NCBI RefSeq assembly: GCF_003011965.1
Contig: NZ_PXWG01000004.1
Span: 1-64,000, forward strand
DNA length: 64,000 bases
Reading direction: 5' to 3'
From: Streptosporangium nondiastaticum
GTDB lineage: Bacteria > Actinomycetota > Actinomycetes > Streptomycetales > Streptomycetaceae
How positions within the stretch are numbered: the first letter of the stretch is position 1; every line of letters starts with the position of its first letter. The notes under the pieces were generated by a model. The model had not been told where the DNA came from. It ran no database searches and saw only the letters and a program-made list of their open reading frames with translations. Positions 1 through 11,375 of this stretch are shown piece by piece. Both the position numbers and the translations under genes were made by a program.

Positions 1-1
1 C

Positions 2-1111
2 GCGGCCTGGCGCACCGCCCTGCGCGGCCACGACATCGGCCTCGCCCGCGACCTGGCCCGCACCGCCCTCGCCCCGGCCGCCCGCCGCACCGTGCCGCTC
101 CTCCTCCAAGTCGCCGCCTGCCACGCCCTGGTGCTCAGCGGCGACCACGACGAGGCCCGCACCGCCCTCGACACCGTCCTGCTGCGCGCCCGGCACGCCG
201 ACGTGCCCCCGGTGGCCGGGCCGGCCCTGCTCGTCACCGGCCTCGCCGAACTCTCCCGGGGACGGCCCGGCGCCGCGGCGGACGCCCTCGACCGGGCCCG
301 GCGGATCATGCCCGGCCGCGGCCGGACCCCGTTCCTCACCCCCGGGCTGATCGCCCTCGCCGCCCTCGTACGGCTCGAACAGGGCGAACCGGACGCGGCC
401 GAGCGGCTCCTCGCCCCGGCCCACCCCTACGGCACCGCGGCCGGACTCTCCGGCGCCCTCCTGCTCTACGCCCGGGGCCGCACCCACCTGGCCCGCGGCC
501 ACCGTGAACAGGCCCTGACCGACCTGCTGGAGTGCGGCCGCAGACTGCTCGCCCGGCAGGTGACCAACCCCGCCTTCCTGCCCTGGCGCCGCATCGCCGC
601 CTCCGCCTGCGACCCGGCGGCGGACGCCGCCGTGCCTGCCGCCCTCCTTGCCGAGGAACAGCGCCTCACACACGCCTGGGGCGCCCCCGCCACGCCGGCG
701 GAAACCGCGGCGGACGGACCGCGACCGCCGGCGGAACCCGCCGGCCGGCGCGCACCGGACACCTCCCCGCGGGCCACCGCCCCCTCCGCGCGGCGCACCG
801 CGCCCGGCGATGGGCCGTCCGCCGCCCGGCCGGAGGACCGGCGGCCCCCGCCCCGCCCGGCTGCCGGCCGAGCGGGCGAGCCCGGGTACAGCAGCACCGA
901 CCCGCTGCCCCGGCAGCAACTGACCGGCGCCGAACTGCGGGTGGCCGGACTGGCCGCCGACGGCCTGCCCAACCGGGCCATCGCGGACCGGCTGTCGGTC
1001 ACCCCGCGCACCGTCGAACTGCACCTGACCAAGACCTACCGCAAGCTGGGCATCCGGGGCCGGGCCGAACTGGCCGCCGCTCTGGAGCACCGACCGAAGG
1101 CGACACCATGA
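2..1111 (+). CDS. LuxR/LAL-family transcriptional regulator, C-terminal part (5' end outside window)
   Basis: The frame is open to the left edge, so this is the C-terminal part of a larger gene; the first in-frame start at 92 is probably internal. The visible protein is helical, Ala/Leu/Arg-rich and TPR-like for about 200 residues, followed by a Pro/Arg-rich linker. The last ~55 residues form a LuxR-type helix-turn-helix: LTGAELRVAGLAADG, then PNRAIADRLSVTPRTVELH and KTYRKLGI. This is the layout of LAL regulators, which control polyene and other polyketide clusters. The stop codon overlaps the next ATG (ATGA), so the two regulators are translationally coupled. Its target is not shown by the sequence; the choA-thioesterase pair downstream is the nearest candidate. 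Confidence 0.85.
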   Translation, partial: AAWRTALRGHDIGLARDLARTALAPAARRTVPLLLQVAACHALVLSGDHDEARTALDTVLLRARHADVPPVAGPALLVTGLAELSRGRPGAAADALDRARRIMPGRGRTPFLTPGLIALAALVRLEQGEPDAAERLLAPAHPYGTAAGLSGALLLYARGRTHLARGHREQALTDLLECGRRLLARQVTNPAFLPWRRIAASACDPAADAAVPAALLAEEQRLTHAWGAPATPAETAADGPRPPAEPAGRRAPDTSPRATAPSARRTAPGDGPSAARPEDRRPPPRPAAGRAGEPGYSSTDPLPRQQLTGAELRVAGLAADGLPNRAIADRLSVTPRTVELHLTKTYRKLGIRGRAELAAALEHRPKATP

Positions 1112-3861
1112 CACCCTTTCGCGGCCGGGAACGCGAACTCGACCTGATCACCGCGGCGATGGAGTCCGCCCACCGCGGCGACGGACGCCTGCTCGCCGTG
1201 ACCGGTGGCCTCGGCAGCGGCAAGACCGCCCTGCTGCGAAGACTGCCCGCACTCGCCGAACGCCGCGGCCTGCGCGCCCTGACCGCCGGCTGCGCACCCC
1301 AGGAACAGGACTTCCCCTTCGGCGTCGTCAGCCAGCTCCTCGCCCCCTTCCCCGGCTGCGGGCCCCTCGACCTCGTCCCCGGCCCCGAACGGTCCGAGGA
1401 GCTGCTCTCCTTCGTCACCGGGCACAGCGCGGACCAGCCCCTCCTGCTCCTCGTGGACGACCTCCAGTGGGCCGACCCCGCCTCCCTGCACTGGCTCGGC
1501 GAGCTCGCCAAGCGCCTGCCGGGCCGGCGCGTCACCGTGGTCGTCAGTGTGCGCGAGGGCGAACCGGGCGCGGACGCACCGGCGGTTCAGGCGTGCGCGG
1601 AACGCGCCACCCGCCTCGTCCACCTGCCCCCGCTGCCCGCCGAGACCATCGCGGACCTCGTCGCCGACCACCTCGGACACCCCGGCGAGCCCGGGCAGGT
1701 CACCGCCTGCCACGAGGCCTCGGGCGGCAACCCCCTGTTCCTCACCGCGGCCCTGGCCGGCCTCACCCCGGACGACCCGGCGGCCGGCCACGCCCCCGCC
1801 GCGCCCGGACCCCGGCCCGTCGCCCTGCACGAACGCCTCACCGTCGCCCTCCGCTCCCAGCCGGCACCGGTGCGCCGGCTCGCCAGGGCCCTCGCCGTCC
1901 TCGACCAGGAACCCGGCCCGGAGACCGACCTCGAACTCGTGGGCCGGCTCGCGGAGCTCGACACCGCCGGCAGCCAGGAGGCCGTACGCTCCTTGCGCCG
2001 CCTCGGCCTGCTCACCGACGGCCACGCGCCGCGCTTCACCCACCCCGCCGTGCGCGAGGCCGCCGAGGAGTCGATGACACCCGCGGAACACGAGGACGTC
2101 CACCTGCGCGCCGCCCGGCTGCTGCACGACGGCGGCCACCCCGCCGAGCAGGCGGCCGCCCAGCTCCTCGCCGTCACCACCTGCCACGACAGCTGGACCG
2201 TCGACGTGCTGCAGTCCGCCGCGACCGCCGCACGCCGGCGCGGAGCCCGCCGGGAATCGTCCCGCTACCTGCGCCACGCCCTGCTCGGCAGCTCCCCGTC
2301 CGGCACGGACCGGGCCGCCCTGCTCCTCGACCTGGCCGCGTCGGAGCGCGACACCGACCCCCAGGCCGCCCTGCGCCACCTCTGCCAGGCCTTCCTGCTG
2401 CTCCCCACCACCACGGGACGCGCCCTCGCCGCCGCCCGCACCCCGCCCTTCCTGCTCGGCAGCTGCCCGCCGCCCGTCATCGACACCGTCGCGAAGGTGG
2501 CCGCCGACCTGGGCGACCCGGACGCCCTCACCGGCGCCGAACGCCAGGCCGCCCTGCGGCTGGAGGCCCGGCTGCGGCACGTCGCCGTCGCCGGACCGGG
2601 GGAGATGGGGGAGTGCGCGGCGCGCCTGCGCGCCCTGGGCGACACGCCCCCGATGGGCACCGCCGCCGAACGCGAACTCGTCACCGTACTGCTGCACGGC
2701 GCCACCGTCACCCAGCGCATGACCGCCGCGGAAGTCGCGCACCAGGCCGACCGCGTCCTCCAGCACGAACCCGCGGCCCCCGGCCACGTCCACACCGCGC
2801 TGCCGCACCTGTGCGGCGTCCTGGCCGCCGCCGAGTCGCTGGACGCCATCGGCCCCTGGCTGACGATCGCCCGGGAACGCGCGCGCCGCGACGGAGCCCC
2901 CGTGCCCCGGGCCGTCATCGCCGCCGAACTCGCCCACGTCCTGCTGGCCCGGGGACGGCTCCAGGAGGCCCGGGCCCACGCCGAAGAGGCCCTCGCCCAC
3001 GGCATCATGGAGTGGGCCACGCTGTCCGCCATGACCGCGCTCGTCATGGTCGCCGTCCAGAGCCGCGACACCAAGCTGGCCCGGCGCCTGCTCGGCCACC
3101 GCCTCGAAGCCGCCGACCACGACTACCGGCCCTCGCCGCTGCAGCTCCTGCGGGGCTCCGTCGCCGTGAGCGGCGGAGACCCGGCCACGGCCCTGGAATA
3201 CGTCCTCGACTGGGGCCGCTCGGCCGAACGCGCCGAGTGGCGCAACCCCGCCCTCGTCCCCTGGCGCACCTGGGCGGCCGGACTGCACCACCGCCTCGGC
3301 CAGACCCGGCGGGCCCACGACCTCGCCGACGAGGAGTACGAGCGGGCCGTTGCCTGGGGCACCCCCGTCACCATCGGCCGCGCCCAGCGCGTCCGGGGCG
3401 CCATAACGGAGGGGGAGCAGGGCATCGAGCTGCTGCGCGAGTCCGCCGGACTGCTGCAGCGGTCGGTGAACACCATGGAAGCGGCACGGACCGAACTGCT
3501 CCTCGGCCGGCGGCTGCTGGCCGCCGGCCGCTGCGCCGAGGCCGAGGAGCGGCTGGGCCGCGCCCGCGACCAGGCCCTCGCCTGCGGCGTGCCGTGGATC
3601 GCCGACCGGGCGTGCCGGGAGCTCGCCGACCCGGCCGCCTCCCGGCAGCCGGTGGCCGTCTCCGCGCTCACCCGGGCCGAACGCAGGGTCGCCGGGCTCG
3701 CCGCCCACGGCGTGCCCAACAAGCACATCGCCGAGCGGCTGGAGGTCAGTTCGCGCGCCGTGGAGAAGCACCTCACCAGCGCCTACCGCAAGCTCCAGGT
3801 CGCCGGACGGGCCGAACTGGCCGCGTTCTCCACCCTGCTGCCCGGCCCGGCGGACGCCTGA
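1108..3861 (+). CDS. LAL-type LuxR regulator with N-terminal AAA ATPase domain
   Basis: The protein has 917 residues, the normal size for the LAL family. The N-terminus carries a Walker A motif GGLGSGKT (residues 33-40) and a Walker B region LLLLVDDLQWADPAS (around 110-125). A long helical TPR-like middle follows. The last 55 residues are a LuxR helix-turn-helix (TRAERRVAGLAAHG, then PNKHIAERLEVSSRAVEKH). The ATG at 1108 overlaps the stop of the previous regulator as ATGA, which fixes the start. Paired LAL regulators are common pathway-specific activators in polyene macrolide clusters, so with the neighbouring cholesterol oxidase and type II thioesterase it probably belongs to such a cluster. 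Family assignment is secure; the target is inferred. Confidence 0.93.
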   Translation: MTPFRGRERELDLITAAMESAHRGDGRLLAVTGGLGSGKTALLRRLPALAERRGLRALTAGCAPQEQDFPFGVVSQLLAPFPGCGPLDLVPGPERSEELLSFVTGHSADQPLLLLVDDLQWADPASLHWLGELAKRLPGRRVTVVVSVREGEPGADAPAVQACAERATRLVHLPPLPAETIADLVADHLGHPGEPGQVTACHEASGGNPLFLTAALAGLTPDDPAAGHAPAAPGPRPVALHERLTVALRSQPAPVRRLARALAVLDQEPGPETDLELVGRLAELDTAGSQEAVRSLRRLGLLTDGHAPRFTHPAVREAAEESMTPAEHEDVHLRAARLLHDGGHPAEQAAAQLLAVTTCHDSWTVDVLQSAATAARRRGARRESSRYLRHALLGSSPSGTDRAALLLDLAASERDTDPQAALRHLCQAFLLLPTTTGRALAAARTPPFLLGSCPPPVIDTVAKVAADLGDPDALTGAERQAALRLEARLRHVAVAGPGEMGECAARLRALGDTPPMGTAAERELVTVLLHGATVTQRMTAAEVAHQADRVLQHEPAAPGHVHTALPHLCGVLAAAESLDAIGPWLTIARERARRDGAPVPRAVIAAELAHVLLARGRLQEARAHAEEALAHGIMEWATLSAMTALVMVAVQSRDTKLARRLLGHRLEAADHDYRPSPLQLLRGSVAVSGGDPATALEYVLDWGRSAERAEWRNPALVPWRTWAAGLHHRLGQTRRAHDLADEEYERAVAWGTPVTIGRAQRVRGAITEGEQGIELLRESAGLLQRSVNTMEAARTELLLGRRLLAAGRCAEAEERLGRARDQALACGVPWIADRACRELADPAASRQPVAVSALTRAERRVAGLAAHGVPNKHIAERLEVSSRAVEKHLTSAYRKLQVAGRAELAAFSTLLPGPADA

Positions 3862-3863
3862 GC

Positions 3864-3881
3864 GCACCGCGCGGGCGGTGC
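3864..3881. terminator. Stem-loop after the LAL regulator
   Basis: Immediately after the stop codon, GCACCGC and GCGGTGC form a perfect 7-bp stem around a GCGG loop. There is no T-run, as is usual in Streptomyces. It separates the regulator pair from the choA promoter. Confidence 0.55.
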
Positions 3882-3910
3882 CCGCACCCGGGGGACGGAC
3901 CGTACCGTAA

Positions 3911-5743
<1,833 letters not shown>

Positions 5744-5855
5744 CGGACCGTGGGCGGGGGCCGCTGCCGGGCCCCCGCCCACGCCCGCACCCGCCCCATC
5801 CGCGGGCCGCCGCCCGGCGAGCGGGACCGCACGAGACCGCAAAGGAACGCTTTCC

Positions 5856-6623
5856 GTGAACACCCCGCTCCCCGACGACAACGGCCTCTGGATCCGCAGG
5901 TTCCACCCGCGCCCCGACAGCTGCGTCCGGCTGGTCTGCCTGCCCCACGCGGGCGGCTCCGCCAGCTTCTACTTCCCCGTCTCCCGGGCCATGCCCGCGA
6001 GCGTCGAGGTGCTGTGCGTGCAGTACCCCGGCCGCCAGGACCGCCGCACCGAACCGCTCCTGGACTCCGTGCCGGCACTCGCCGACAAGGTCTACGAGGC
6101 CCTCCTGCCCTGGACCGACCGGCCGATCGCCCTCTTCGGCCACAGCATGGGCGCCTCCCTCGGCTACGAGATCGCCCGCCGCCTGGAGCAGGAGCGGGAC
6201 ATCGTGCCCGCCGCCCTCTTCGCCTCCGGCCGCCGCGCACCCTCCGCGCACCGCGACGAGACCGTCCACCTGCGCGACGACGACGGCCTCGTCGCCGAGA
6301 TGCGCGGCCTCAGCGGCACCAACCCGCAGCTGCTGGGCGACGAGGAAGTCCTGCGCATGATCCTCCCCGCCATCCGCGCCGACTACCGCGCCGCCGAAAC
6401 GTACCGGTGGAACCCCGGCCCGCCCCTGCGCTGCCCCGTGACCACCTTCGTCGGCGACGACGACCCGAAGGTCACCATCGAAGAGGCCGCCGCCTGGTCC
6501 ACCCACACCGACGGCCCCTTCACCCAGAAGGTCTTCCCCGGCGGCCACTTCTTCCTGGCCCAGCACCAGACGGAAATCGTCCGTCTCATGGCCGGGCAGC
6601 TGGAGGCACCGGCGAGGGCGTGA
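5856..6623 (+). CDS. Type II thioesterase (alpha/beta hydrolase)
   Basis: This 255-residue cytoplasmic thioesterase is of the kind that edits PKS or NRPS assembly lines by hydrolysing stalled acyl groups from carrier proteins. It has the family N-terminus (VRLVCLPHAGGSASFYFPVS), the nucleophile elbow GHSMG with Ser97, the acid region FVGDDDPKV (about 199-206) and the catalytic His231 in PGGHFF. An AAAGGAA ribosome site precedes the GTG start. No PKS or NRPS gene is visible downstream, so its assembly line should lie left of the window, beyond the regulators. It sits 112 nt after choA in the same direction and is probably co-transcribed with it. Confidence 0.93.
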   Translation: MNTPLPDDNGLWIRRFHPRPDSCVRLVCLPHAGGSASFYFPVSRAMPASVEVLCVQYPGRQDRRTEPLLDSVPALADKVYEALLPWTDRPIALFGHSMGASLGYEIARRLEQERDIVPAALFASGRRAPSAHRDETVHLRDDDGLVAEMRGLSGTNPQLLGDEEVLRMILPAIRADYRAAETYRWNPGPPLRCPVTTFVGDDDPKVTIEEAAAWSTHTDGPFTQKVFPGGHFFLAQHQTEIVRLMAGQLEAPARA

Positions 6624-6645
6624 GGAACGCTCGACGCGCCGGCGG

Positions 6646-7278
6646 TCAGGCGGGGCGGCGGTCTTCGACCGTCACCGACAGGCGCTGCCACGGTGCGACG
6701 AGCCGTATGAGCTCGCCGGGCGTCAGATCGCCCGTGGCGCCCAGAGCCTCGTCCGGGCGGAAGCGGACGACCGTTCCGCTCGACCCGTCGTCGGCGACCG
6801 GCGTCAGACCGGTCACGGGCACCCCGTGCTCGTACCGCTGGGTCCACGAGCCGTTGTGCCGCCGGTTCGTGTGGACGAGCCACTCGCTGAGCGCCGCGAC
6901 GACCGACATGCCCCGGCGCGGGTGACCGTCGGGCAGGAGCTGCGCGGCGGGGTGGTCGAAGAAGCGGAGGTCCTTCGTCGCCATGACGGGCTTCTTCACG
7001 ACGCGACCGCGGTCATCGAGGCGGGTGTCGGTGCCCCGCCCGTCATCCGCCACGGAGACCGACCCGTCCGGGTGCAGCGTGACGACGCAGCGGCCCTCGA
7101 CCCGGCCGTTCCACTCCGCTTCGTCGGCCGCGTAGGCGACCACTTCGAGGACCAGGTGCCGCACACCGCCGGGAGCGAACGTGCCGGCGTCCTCGCGGAC
7201 GGCTGCAAGGTGGCCGGGATCCACGGTGCTCGCCCAGTCGTGCGTCGTGTTGCGCCAGGAAGATCTTGGTGTGTCCAT
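6646..7278 (-). CDS. GyrB-like ATP-binding-fold protein, degenerate Mg site
   Basis: A protein of about 210 residues resembling only the ATPase (GHKL) domain of DNA gyrase subunit B. Matching segments are RHLVLEVVAYAADEA, VTLHPDGSVSVADDGRGT, PRRGMSVVAALSEWL and GTVVRFRPDEAL. In true GyrB the first motif reads EVVDNxxDEA and its Asn coordinates the ATP magnesium; here Asp-Asn is replaced by Ala-Tyr, while the upstream Glu and the DGRG motif are kept. It therefore may not hydrolyse ATP normally. There is no transducer, TOPRIM or tail domain. The ATG at 7278 gives the fold its natural N-terminus; an upstream GTG is possible. It converges on the thioesterase with only 22 nt between them. Function unknown. 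Confidence 0.75.
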   Translation of the reverse strand: MDTPRSSWRNTTHDWASTVDPGHLAAVREDAGTFAPGGVRHLVLEVVAYAADEAEWNGRVEGRCVVTLHPDGSVSVADDGRGTDTRLDDRGRVVKKPVMATKDLRFFDHPAAQLLPDGHPRRGMSVVAALSEWLVHTNRRHNGSWTQRYEHGVPVTGLTPVADDGSSGTVVRFRPDEALGATGDLTPGELIRLVAPWQRLSVTVEDRRPA

Positions 7279-7402
7279 CGTGCAAGTATGCGGACCGCCC
7301 GGAGGCGCGCGGCTCCTGGCCCGTCGCGGGGACATTCGGGGACGAAAAGGGGAGTATCGATGCTGTAAGGAGGAGGCGGCGGCGGACCCGAGGAGGATGG
7401 CC

Positions 7403-8461
7403 GTGATCGTCGACTGCGCGCACTACCGCGACGGGCGCCGGCAGCACGAGGGCGCGATGCCGCTGGAGCAGGCCGCCGAGCGCTGCCGGCAGGGCGGCTT
7501 CGTCTGGCTGGGCATGTTCGAACCGGCCCCCGAGGAGCTGGCCAGGGTGCGCGAGTGCTTCGGGCTGCACGAACTCGCCGTCGAGGACGCCCGCGCCTTC
7601 CACCTGCGGCCGAAGGCCGAGCAGTACGAGGACGGCACCGAGCTGATCATCCTCCGCACCGCGCGCTACGACGACGAGCGCGAGGAGGTCGACACCGGCG
7701 AGATCAGCGTCTTCCTCGCCGAACACTTCGTGATCACCGTCCGCCAGGGCATCGCCAGCGAACTGCACGGCGCCCGCAGCCGGCTCGAACGCCGCCCCGA
7801 GCTCCTGCGGGCCGGCAGCTCCTCGACGCTGTGGGCCATCCTCGACCAGGTCGTCGACAGCTACGCCCCGGTCGTCGCGGAACTCGAACACGACATCGAG
7901 CAGATCGAGGCCACGGTGTTCTCCGGGGCGGTCGCCCCGACCGAGCGGATCTACTCCCTGCGCCGCGAGGCCACGGACTTCTACCGCGCCGTGCACCCGC
8001 TGCTCGCCGTGCTCACCCGGCGGCTGCAGCCCGGCAAGGCGCCGGCCGAGCTCCGGCCGTACTTCCGGGACGTGCACGACCACCTGCTGCTGGTCAACGA
8101 GGAGGTCGCCGCCCAGCGCGACCTCCTGGCCACCGTCCTGGAGGCGAACATCGCGGTGATCTCCGTCGAACAGAACAAGATCAACCTTCGGCAGAGCGCC
8201 ACGATGGAGCAGCTCACGATCCTCGCGTCCGTGTTCCTGCCCATGTCCTTCGTGGTCGGGTTCTTCGGGCAGAACTTCGACTGGCTGGTCAGGCACATCA
8301 GCAGCTTCGCGGCGTTCCTCGCCATCAGCGTCTGCGGGCTGCTGCTGCCGTGCCTGCTGCTGTACGTGTGGCTGCGGAGGCGGCGCCACCGGCTCACGCC
8401 GTCGGTACCGGAGGTGAGCAACGCCGCCCCGCACGCGGTCAGGCCCGCCCGGCCCAGATGA
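7403..8461 (+). CDS. corA: CorA-family divalent cation transporter with GQN motif
   Basis: A 352-residue membrane protein of the CorA Mg/Co channel superfamily. A long cytoplasmic N-terminal domain and helix lead to two C-terminal transmembrane helices (LTILASVFLPMSFVVGFF and FAAFLAISVCGLLLPCLLLYVW). The signature between them is FGQNF, not the classical (Y/F)GMN; related families (ZntB, GIN) also vary at this residue, which can affect ion choice. The start was set at GTG 7403 because AGGAGG (7391-7396) lies 6 nt before it; the ATG at 7397 directly abuts that sequence and is a poor start. The 3' end overlaps the convergent membrane-protein gene by 23 nt. The family is secure, the transported ion is not. 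Confidence 0.9.
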   Translation: MIVDCAHYRDGRRQHEGAMPLEQAAERCRQGGFVWLGMFEPAPEELARVRECFGLHELAVEDARAFHLRPKAEQYEDGTELIILRTARYDDEREEVDTGEISVFLAEHFVITVRQGIASELHGARSRLERRPELLRAGSSSTLWAILDQVVDSYAPVVAELEHDIEQIEATVFSGAVAPTERIYSLRREATDFYRAVHPLLAVLTRRLQPGKAPAELRPYFRDVHDHLLLVNEEVAAQRDLLATVLEANIAVISVEQNKINLRQSATMEQLTILASVFLPMSFVVGFFGQNFDWLVRHISSFAAFLAISVCGLLLPCLLLYVWLRRRRHRLTPSVPEVSNAAPHAVRPARPR

Positions 8462-8843
8462 ACCAGATCCACACGGCCATCATCACGGCGAACGCGGTGC
8501 ACATCTGCACGTGCAGCCGCATCGGCGCGAGCTCGTCCTTCGCGCCGAAGAGCCTCGCGTCCCTCGCCATCTTGTGCACTTCCTTGCGCCGCCCGGCCAT
8601 GCCGAGCGGGGCGATGAGGATCGTGCTGGAGTAGATGCAGAGCATGGCCGCCGCATCGTGGTGTCCCTTCGTTCCCGTGGCGACGGCGATGAACGCCGCC
8701 GCCAGGGGTGTGAGGGCCATGTACTTCTTGGCGTGGGGCGTGGGCATGATCGGCACGCAGACGGCGAGGCACACGGCGGTCGCCGCATACGCGACGAGCC
8801 ACCATGTGGTCAAGGAGAGGTGTGGGGGGTCAGGAAAAGGCAC
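8439..8843 (-). CDS. Small four-helix membrane protein, function unknown
   Basis: A 134-residue hydrophobic protein with four probable transmembrane segments: WWLVAYAATAVCLAVCV, KYMALTPLAAAFIAVATG, AAMLCIYSSTILIAPLG and CTAFAVMMAVWIWFIW. A charged loop (GRRKEVHKMARDARLFGAKDE) separates the last two. The start is GTG. It converges on the CorA gene and overlaps its end. I recognise no family. The hydropathy pattern and strand-specific codon bias support it as a real gene. Confidence 0.65.
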   Translation of the reverse strand: MPFPDPPHLSLTTWWLVAYAATAVCLAVCVPIMPTPHAKKYMALTPLAAAFIAVATGTKGHHDAAAMLCIYSSTILIAPLGMAGRRKEVHKMARDARLFGAKDELAPMRLHVQMCTAFAVMMAVWIWFIWAGRA

Positions 8844-8896
8844 CGATTCACCCTATCTTGCGCATAATCACCTCTGATCCCCGGTTCCGGACCCCA

Positions 8897-10729
8897 TCAG
8901 GCCGCCGACGCTGACGGGCCTTCGCCGTTGCGGACCCGCTGCCAGGCGGCGGCGAACAGCTCCGGCAGGGTGCCCGGCAGCGGCGGCACAGCCCTCACCT
9001 GCGCCGGCGTCCGCACGCCGTCACCGCCGGTCAGCACGGCTCCCAGCAGCGACGTCTTCCAGAGCTCCATCGGCGGCAGCGGCTTCGCGGCGTGCGCCCA
9101 CGGGCCGGGAAGGAAGACGCTCCGCCCGGCGCGCGCCCGCTTGTCCTCCACCACCAGGCCGCGCCCGACGAGCTCGCCGACGGCCGCCCGGTGCCGTGCC
9201 GGGGTCCAGCCGTTCCACCGGCGGACGTTCCGGTCGGACGGCACGGGGAGCGTCAGAAGCTGGAGGTAGAGCGCCGCCGCGTCCTCGGCAGGCCCCAGCC
9301 GGTCCGCCACCTCGGCCACCAGGGCGGGCGCGCAGGCCCGCGGATCCGACTCGTACCGCCCGGGAGGCAGGTCACCGGCGGTGATCCGGTCCATCATCCG
9401 GTCGCACGCGCCGCCGGTCAGCCAGTCCCAGCGCGCGGAGCCGCCGCTTCCGCCGACGACGCCCGCGTACAGCACCTTGGCCGGGGAGTCCTTGCGCGCC
9501 AGCACCTCGCGCATGACCCGGACGACTTCCGGCGCGCCGTCGCGGACGGGGTCGCCGGCGGGCAGGTCGGCGTAGGCCCAGGGCAGACCCGTGAACACGG
9601 CGTCCACCACTGCGTTCGCATCCGGGAAGCCCATGACGTCCCACACCGTCCGCAGGGCCCGGTGCTCCGGCGGGCACGGCCAGGCGCGCAGGTAGAAGCC
9701 GGGCGGCAGCGGCGCCCGCGCGGGATCGAGGAACAGGTGGCACAGGTCGGTCGCCGGTATCGGGGTCTCCAGCGCCAGCGCGGCCTGCCAGGTCTGCTCC
9801 GGCGGCCGGGGCCGCACGCCCTGCTGCTCGCGCCAGGCTTCGGCGGTGCGCGCCGCGACCCGGCGCAGCCCGCCGGGCTCCCACAGGTCGGCCGGGTCCT
9901 CGGGCAGGACGTCGGCGAGCAGGGCGACGCGGTCCGCGTCCCGGAGCCGGCCCAGCTCGGCGCGCCCGCTCTCCGCCTCGGCGGTCTTGAGCCCGAGGGC
10001 GGCCCGCTCGTCCTTGTCCAGGAACGGCGTGTAGTAGCCGCCGGTCCCGGGGTTGCCGGACAGGGTGAGGGCGGCCGCGGGCCGGCTGATGCCGCAGGCG
10101 TCGCTCAGCTCCACGACCGCGGCCGGGTCCCAGGGCATCGGGCCGCGCTCGCGGACCAGCGCCACCAGGCGCCGCAGCTGCTCGGGGCCGCCCCAGCCGC
10201 GGTGGGCGTCCTCGGCGTACAGCAGCTCGCCCGGGAGACCCGGGGCGTCGTCGCCGGTCCGTGCTTCCAGCAGCCTTCGCTTCCCCTTGACGGGCCAGTA
10301 CGTGGCGACGGCGGCACCGTGCGTGCTGCCGCCCGCCCCGCGGACGCCGAACGGGCCCTCGGCGGCGAGCCGGCCGATCCGGAAGCGGTAGGAGGGGTCC
10401 GCGAACGGGCTCTCCGCCCAGGACTCCAGGAAGTTCAGCAGCACTTCGCGGCGGGCCGGGCGGGTGGACGGCGCGGCCGCGCGCAGGGCCACCGCCCCGA
10501 TGCGCCCGATGAACCGCGTCCACGTGCCGTCCCCGCCCGGCCGCGGACCGTCCTCCCCGGCCTCGGGCGCCCACGTCCCGGCGATGAACCGGCCTGTGCG
10601 CTCGATGGAGACGAGCGCGTCGTCGTACCAGACGCCCCAGCCGCCGACGAAGCCCTGCAGGGCGGCCGTGATGGTGAAGGACTTCCACTCCCGGGCGATC
10701 CAGTCGCCGTTCCCGTCGGTCTTGTGCAT
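8897..10729 (-). CDS. Uncharacterised 610-residue protein with a C-terminal winged-helix-like region
   Basis: A large soluble protein with no signal peptide or membrane segment and strong Streptomyces codon bias. The N-terminus is rich in Trp and aromatic residues ([18 protein letters not shown]). The last ~130 residues ([17 protein letters not shown], then [17 protein letters not shown] and SVFLPGPW) look like a winged-helix element with a beta hairpin, so nucleic-acid binding is possible. The overall feel is of the large MolR-like proteins that sit near MoxR ATPases in actinomycetes, but no such ATPase is present here. The ATG at 10729 was chosen because it starts the recognisable fold; longer upstream frames run into the promoter of the divergent neighbour. 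Confidence 0.7.
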   Translation of the reverse strand: MHKTDGNGDWIAREWKSFTITAALQGFVGGWGVWYDDALVSIERTGRFIAGTWAPEAGEDGPRPGGDGTWTRFIGRIGAVALRAAAPSTRPARREVLLNFLESWAESPFADPSYRFRIGRLAAEGPFGVRGAGGSTHGAAVATYWPVKGKRRLLEARTGDDAPGLPGELLYAEDAHRGWGGPEQLRRLVALVRERGPMPWDPAAVVELSDACGISRPAAALTLSGNPGTGGYYTPFLDKDERAALGLKTAEAESGRAELGRLRDADRVALLADVLPEDPADLWEPGGLRRVAARTAEAWREQQGVRPRPPEQTWQAALALETPIPATDLCHLFLDPARAPLPPGFYLRAWPCPPEHRALRTVWDVMGFPDANAVVDAVFTGLPWAYADLPAGDPVRDGAPEVVRVMREVLARKDSPAKVLYAGVVGGSGGSARWDWLTGGACDRMMDRITAGDLPPGRYESDPRACAPALVAEVADRLGPAEDAAALYLQLLTLPVPSDRNVRRWNGWTPARHRAAVGELVGRGLVVEDKRARAGRSVFLPGPWAHAAKPLPPMELWKTSLLGAVLTGGDGVRTPAQVRAVPPLPGTLPELFAAAWQRVRNGEGPSASAA

Positions 10730-10864
10730 GCCCCGATGATGGCCGACACCACTGACAACCGGTCCGGCGGTCGCCCACGGGACCGTCCTGACCCGGGCAT
10801 GATTCCGGGGGACATGGTGTTGCAACCGGGAGACCGGGTTGTTCCTGACGACGGGAGAGACGTC

Positions 10865-11311
10865 ATGCCTCTTGACGGCGAGTACGAGCCGAGCCCCACG
10901 GCGTGGGTGCGGGAACAGGTGGAGAAGTACGAGGGTTCCGGCGGCACCGAGGGGACGACGTTGCGCGGGATGCCCGTCGTCATCCTCACCAGCCGCGGCG
11001 TGAAGAGCGGGAAGCTCCGCAAGTCCCCGGTCATGCGGGTGGAGCACGAGGGCGCGTACGCCGTGGTCGCCTCGCTGGGCGGCGCCCCCAAGAACCCGGT
11101 CTGGTACAACAACGTCGTCGCCGATCCGCGCGTGGAACTCCGTGACGGGACGGAGGTCTGGGACATGAGGGCCCGGGAGGTCACGGGGGAGGAGAAGGCG
11201 GCCTGGTGGGAGCGAGCGGTCCAGGCGTTTCCCGACTACGCCGACTACCAGGAGAAGACGGACCGCGTGATCCCGGTCTTCGTCCTGGAACGGGTCCCCG
11301 GCGGGCACTGA
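10865..11311 (+). CDS. Deazaflavin (F420)-dependent nitroreductase family protein
   Basis: A 148-residue single-domain flavin/deazaflavin-binding split-barrel protein of the DDN/Rv3547 type. The diagnostic segments are [17 protein letters not shown] near residue 40 and [21 protein letters not shown] near residue 80. These enzymes use reduced F420 or bind fatty acids; the substrate cannot be predicted from sequence. Start ATG 10865 has GGGAGA about 7 nt upstream. It is transcribed away from the 610-residue unknown protein and toward the ATP-grasp gene 64 nt downstream, possibly as one unit. Confidence 0.9.
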   Translation: MPLDGEYEPSPTAWVREQVEKYEGSGGTEGTTLRGMPVVILTSRGVKSGKLRKSPVMRVEHEGAYAVVASLGGAPKNPVWYNNVVADPRVELRDGTEVWDMRAREVTGEEKAAWWERAVQAFPDYADYQEKTDRVIPVFVLERVPGGH

Positions 11312-11375
11312 GCCCTGTGGCGGGCGCGCGGCGGCGGATGCCGGCGCCGGCCATGGCCTCGCGAGGGCGGTGTGG

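Noticed and set aside
11312..11375. Operon terminator between the F420-type reductase and ATP-grasp genes
   Set aside because: No stem longer than a few base pairs was seen in the 64-nt gap.
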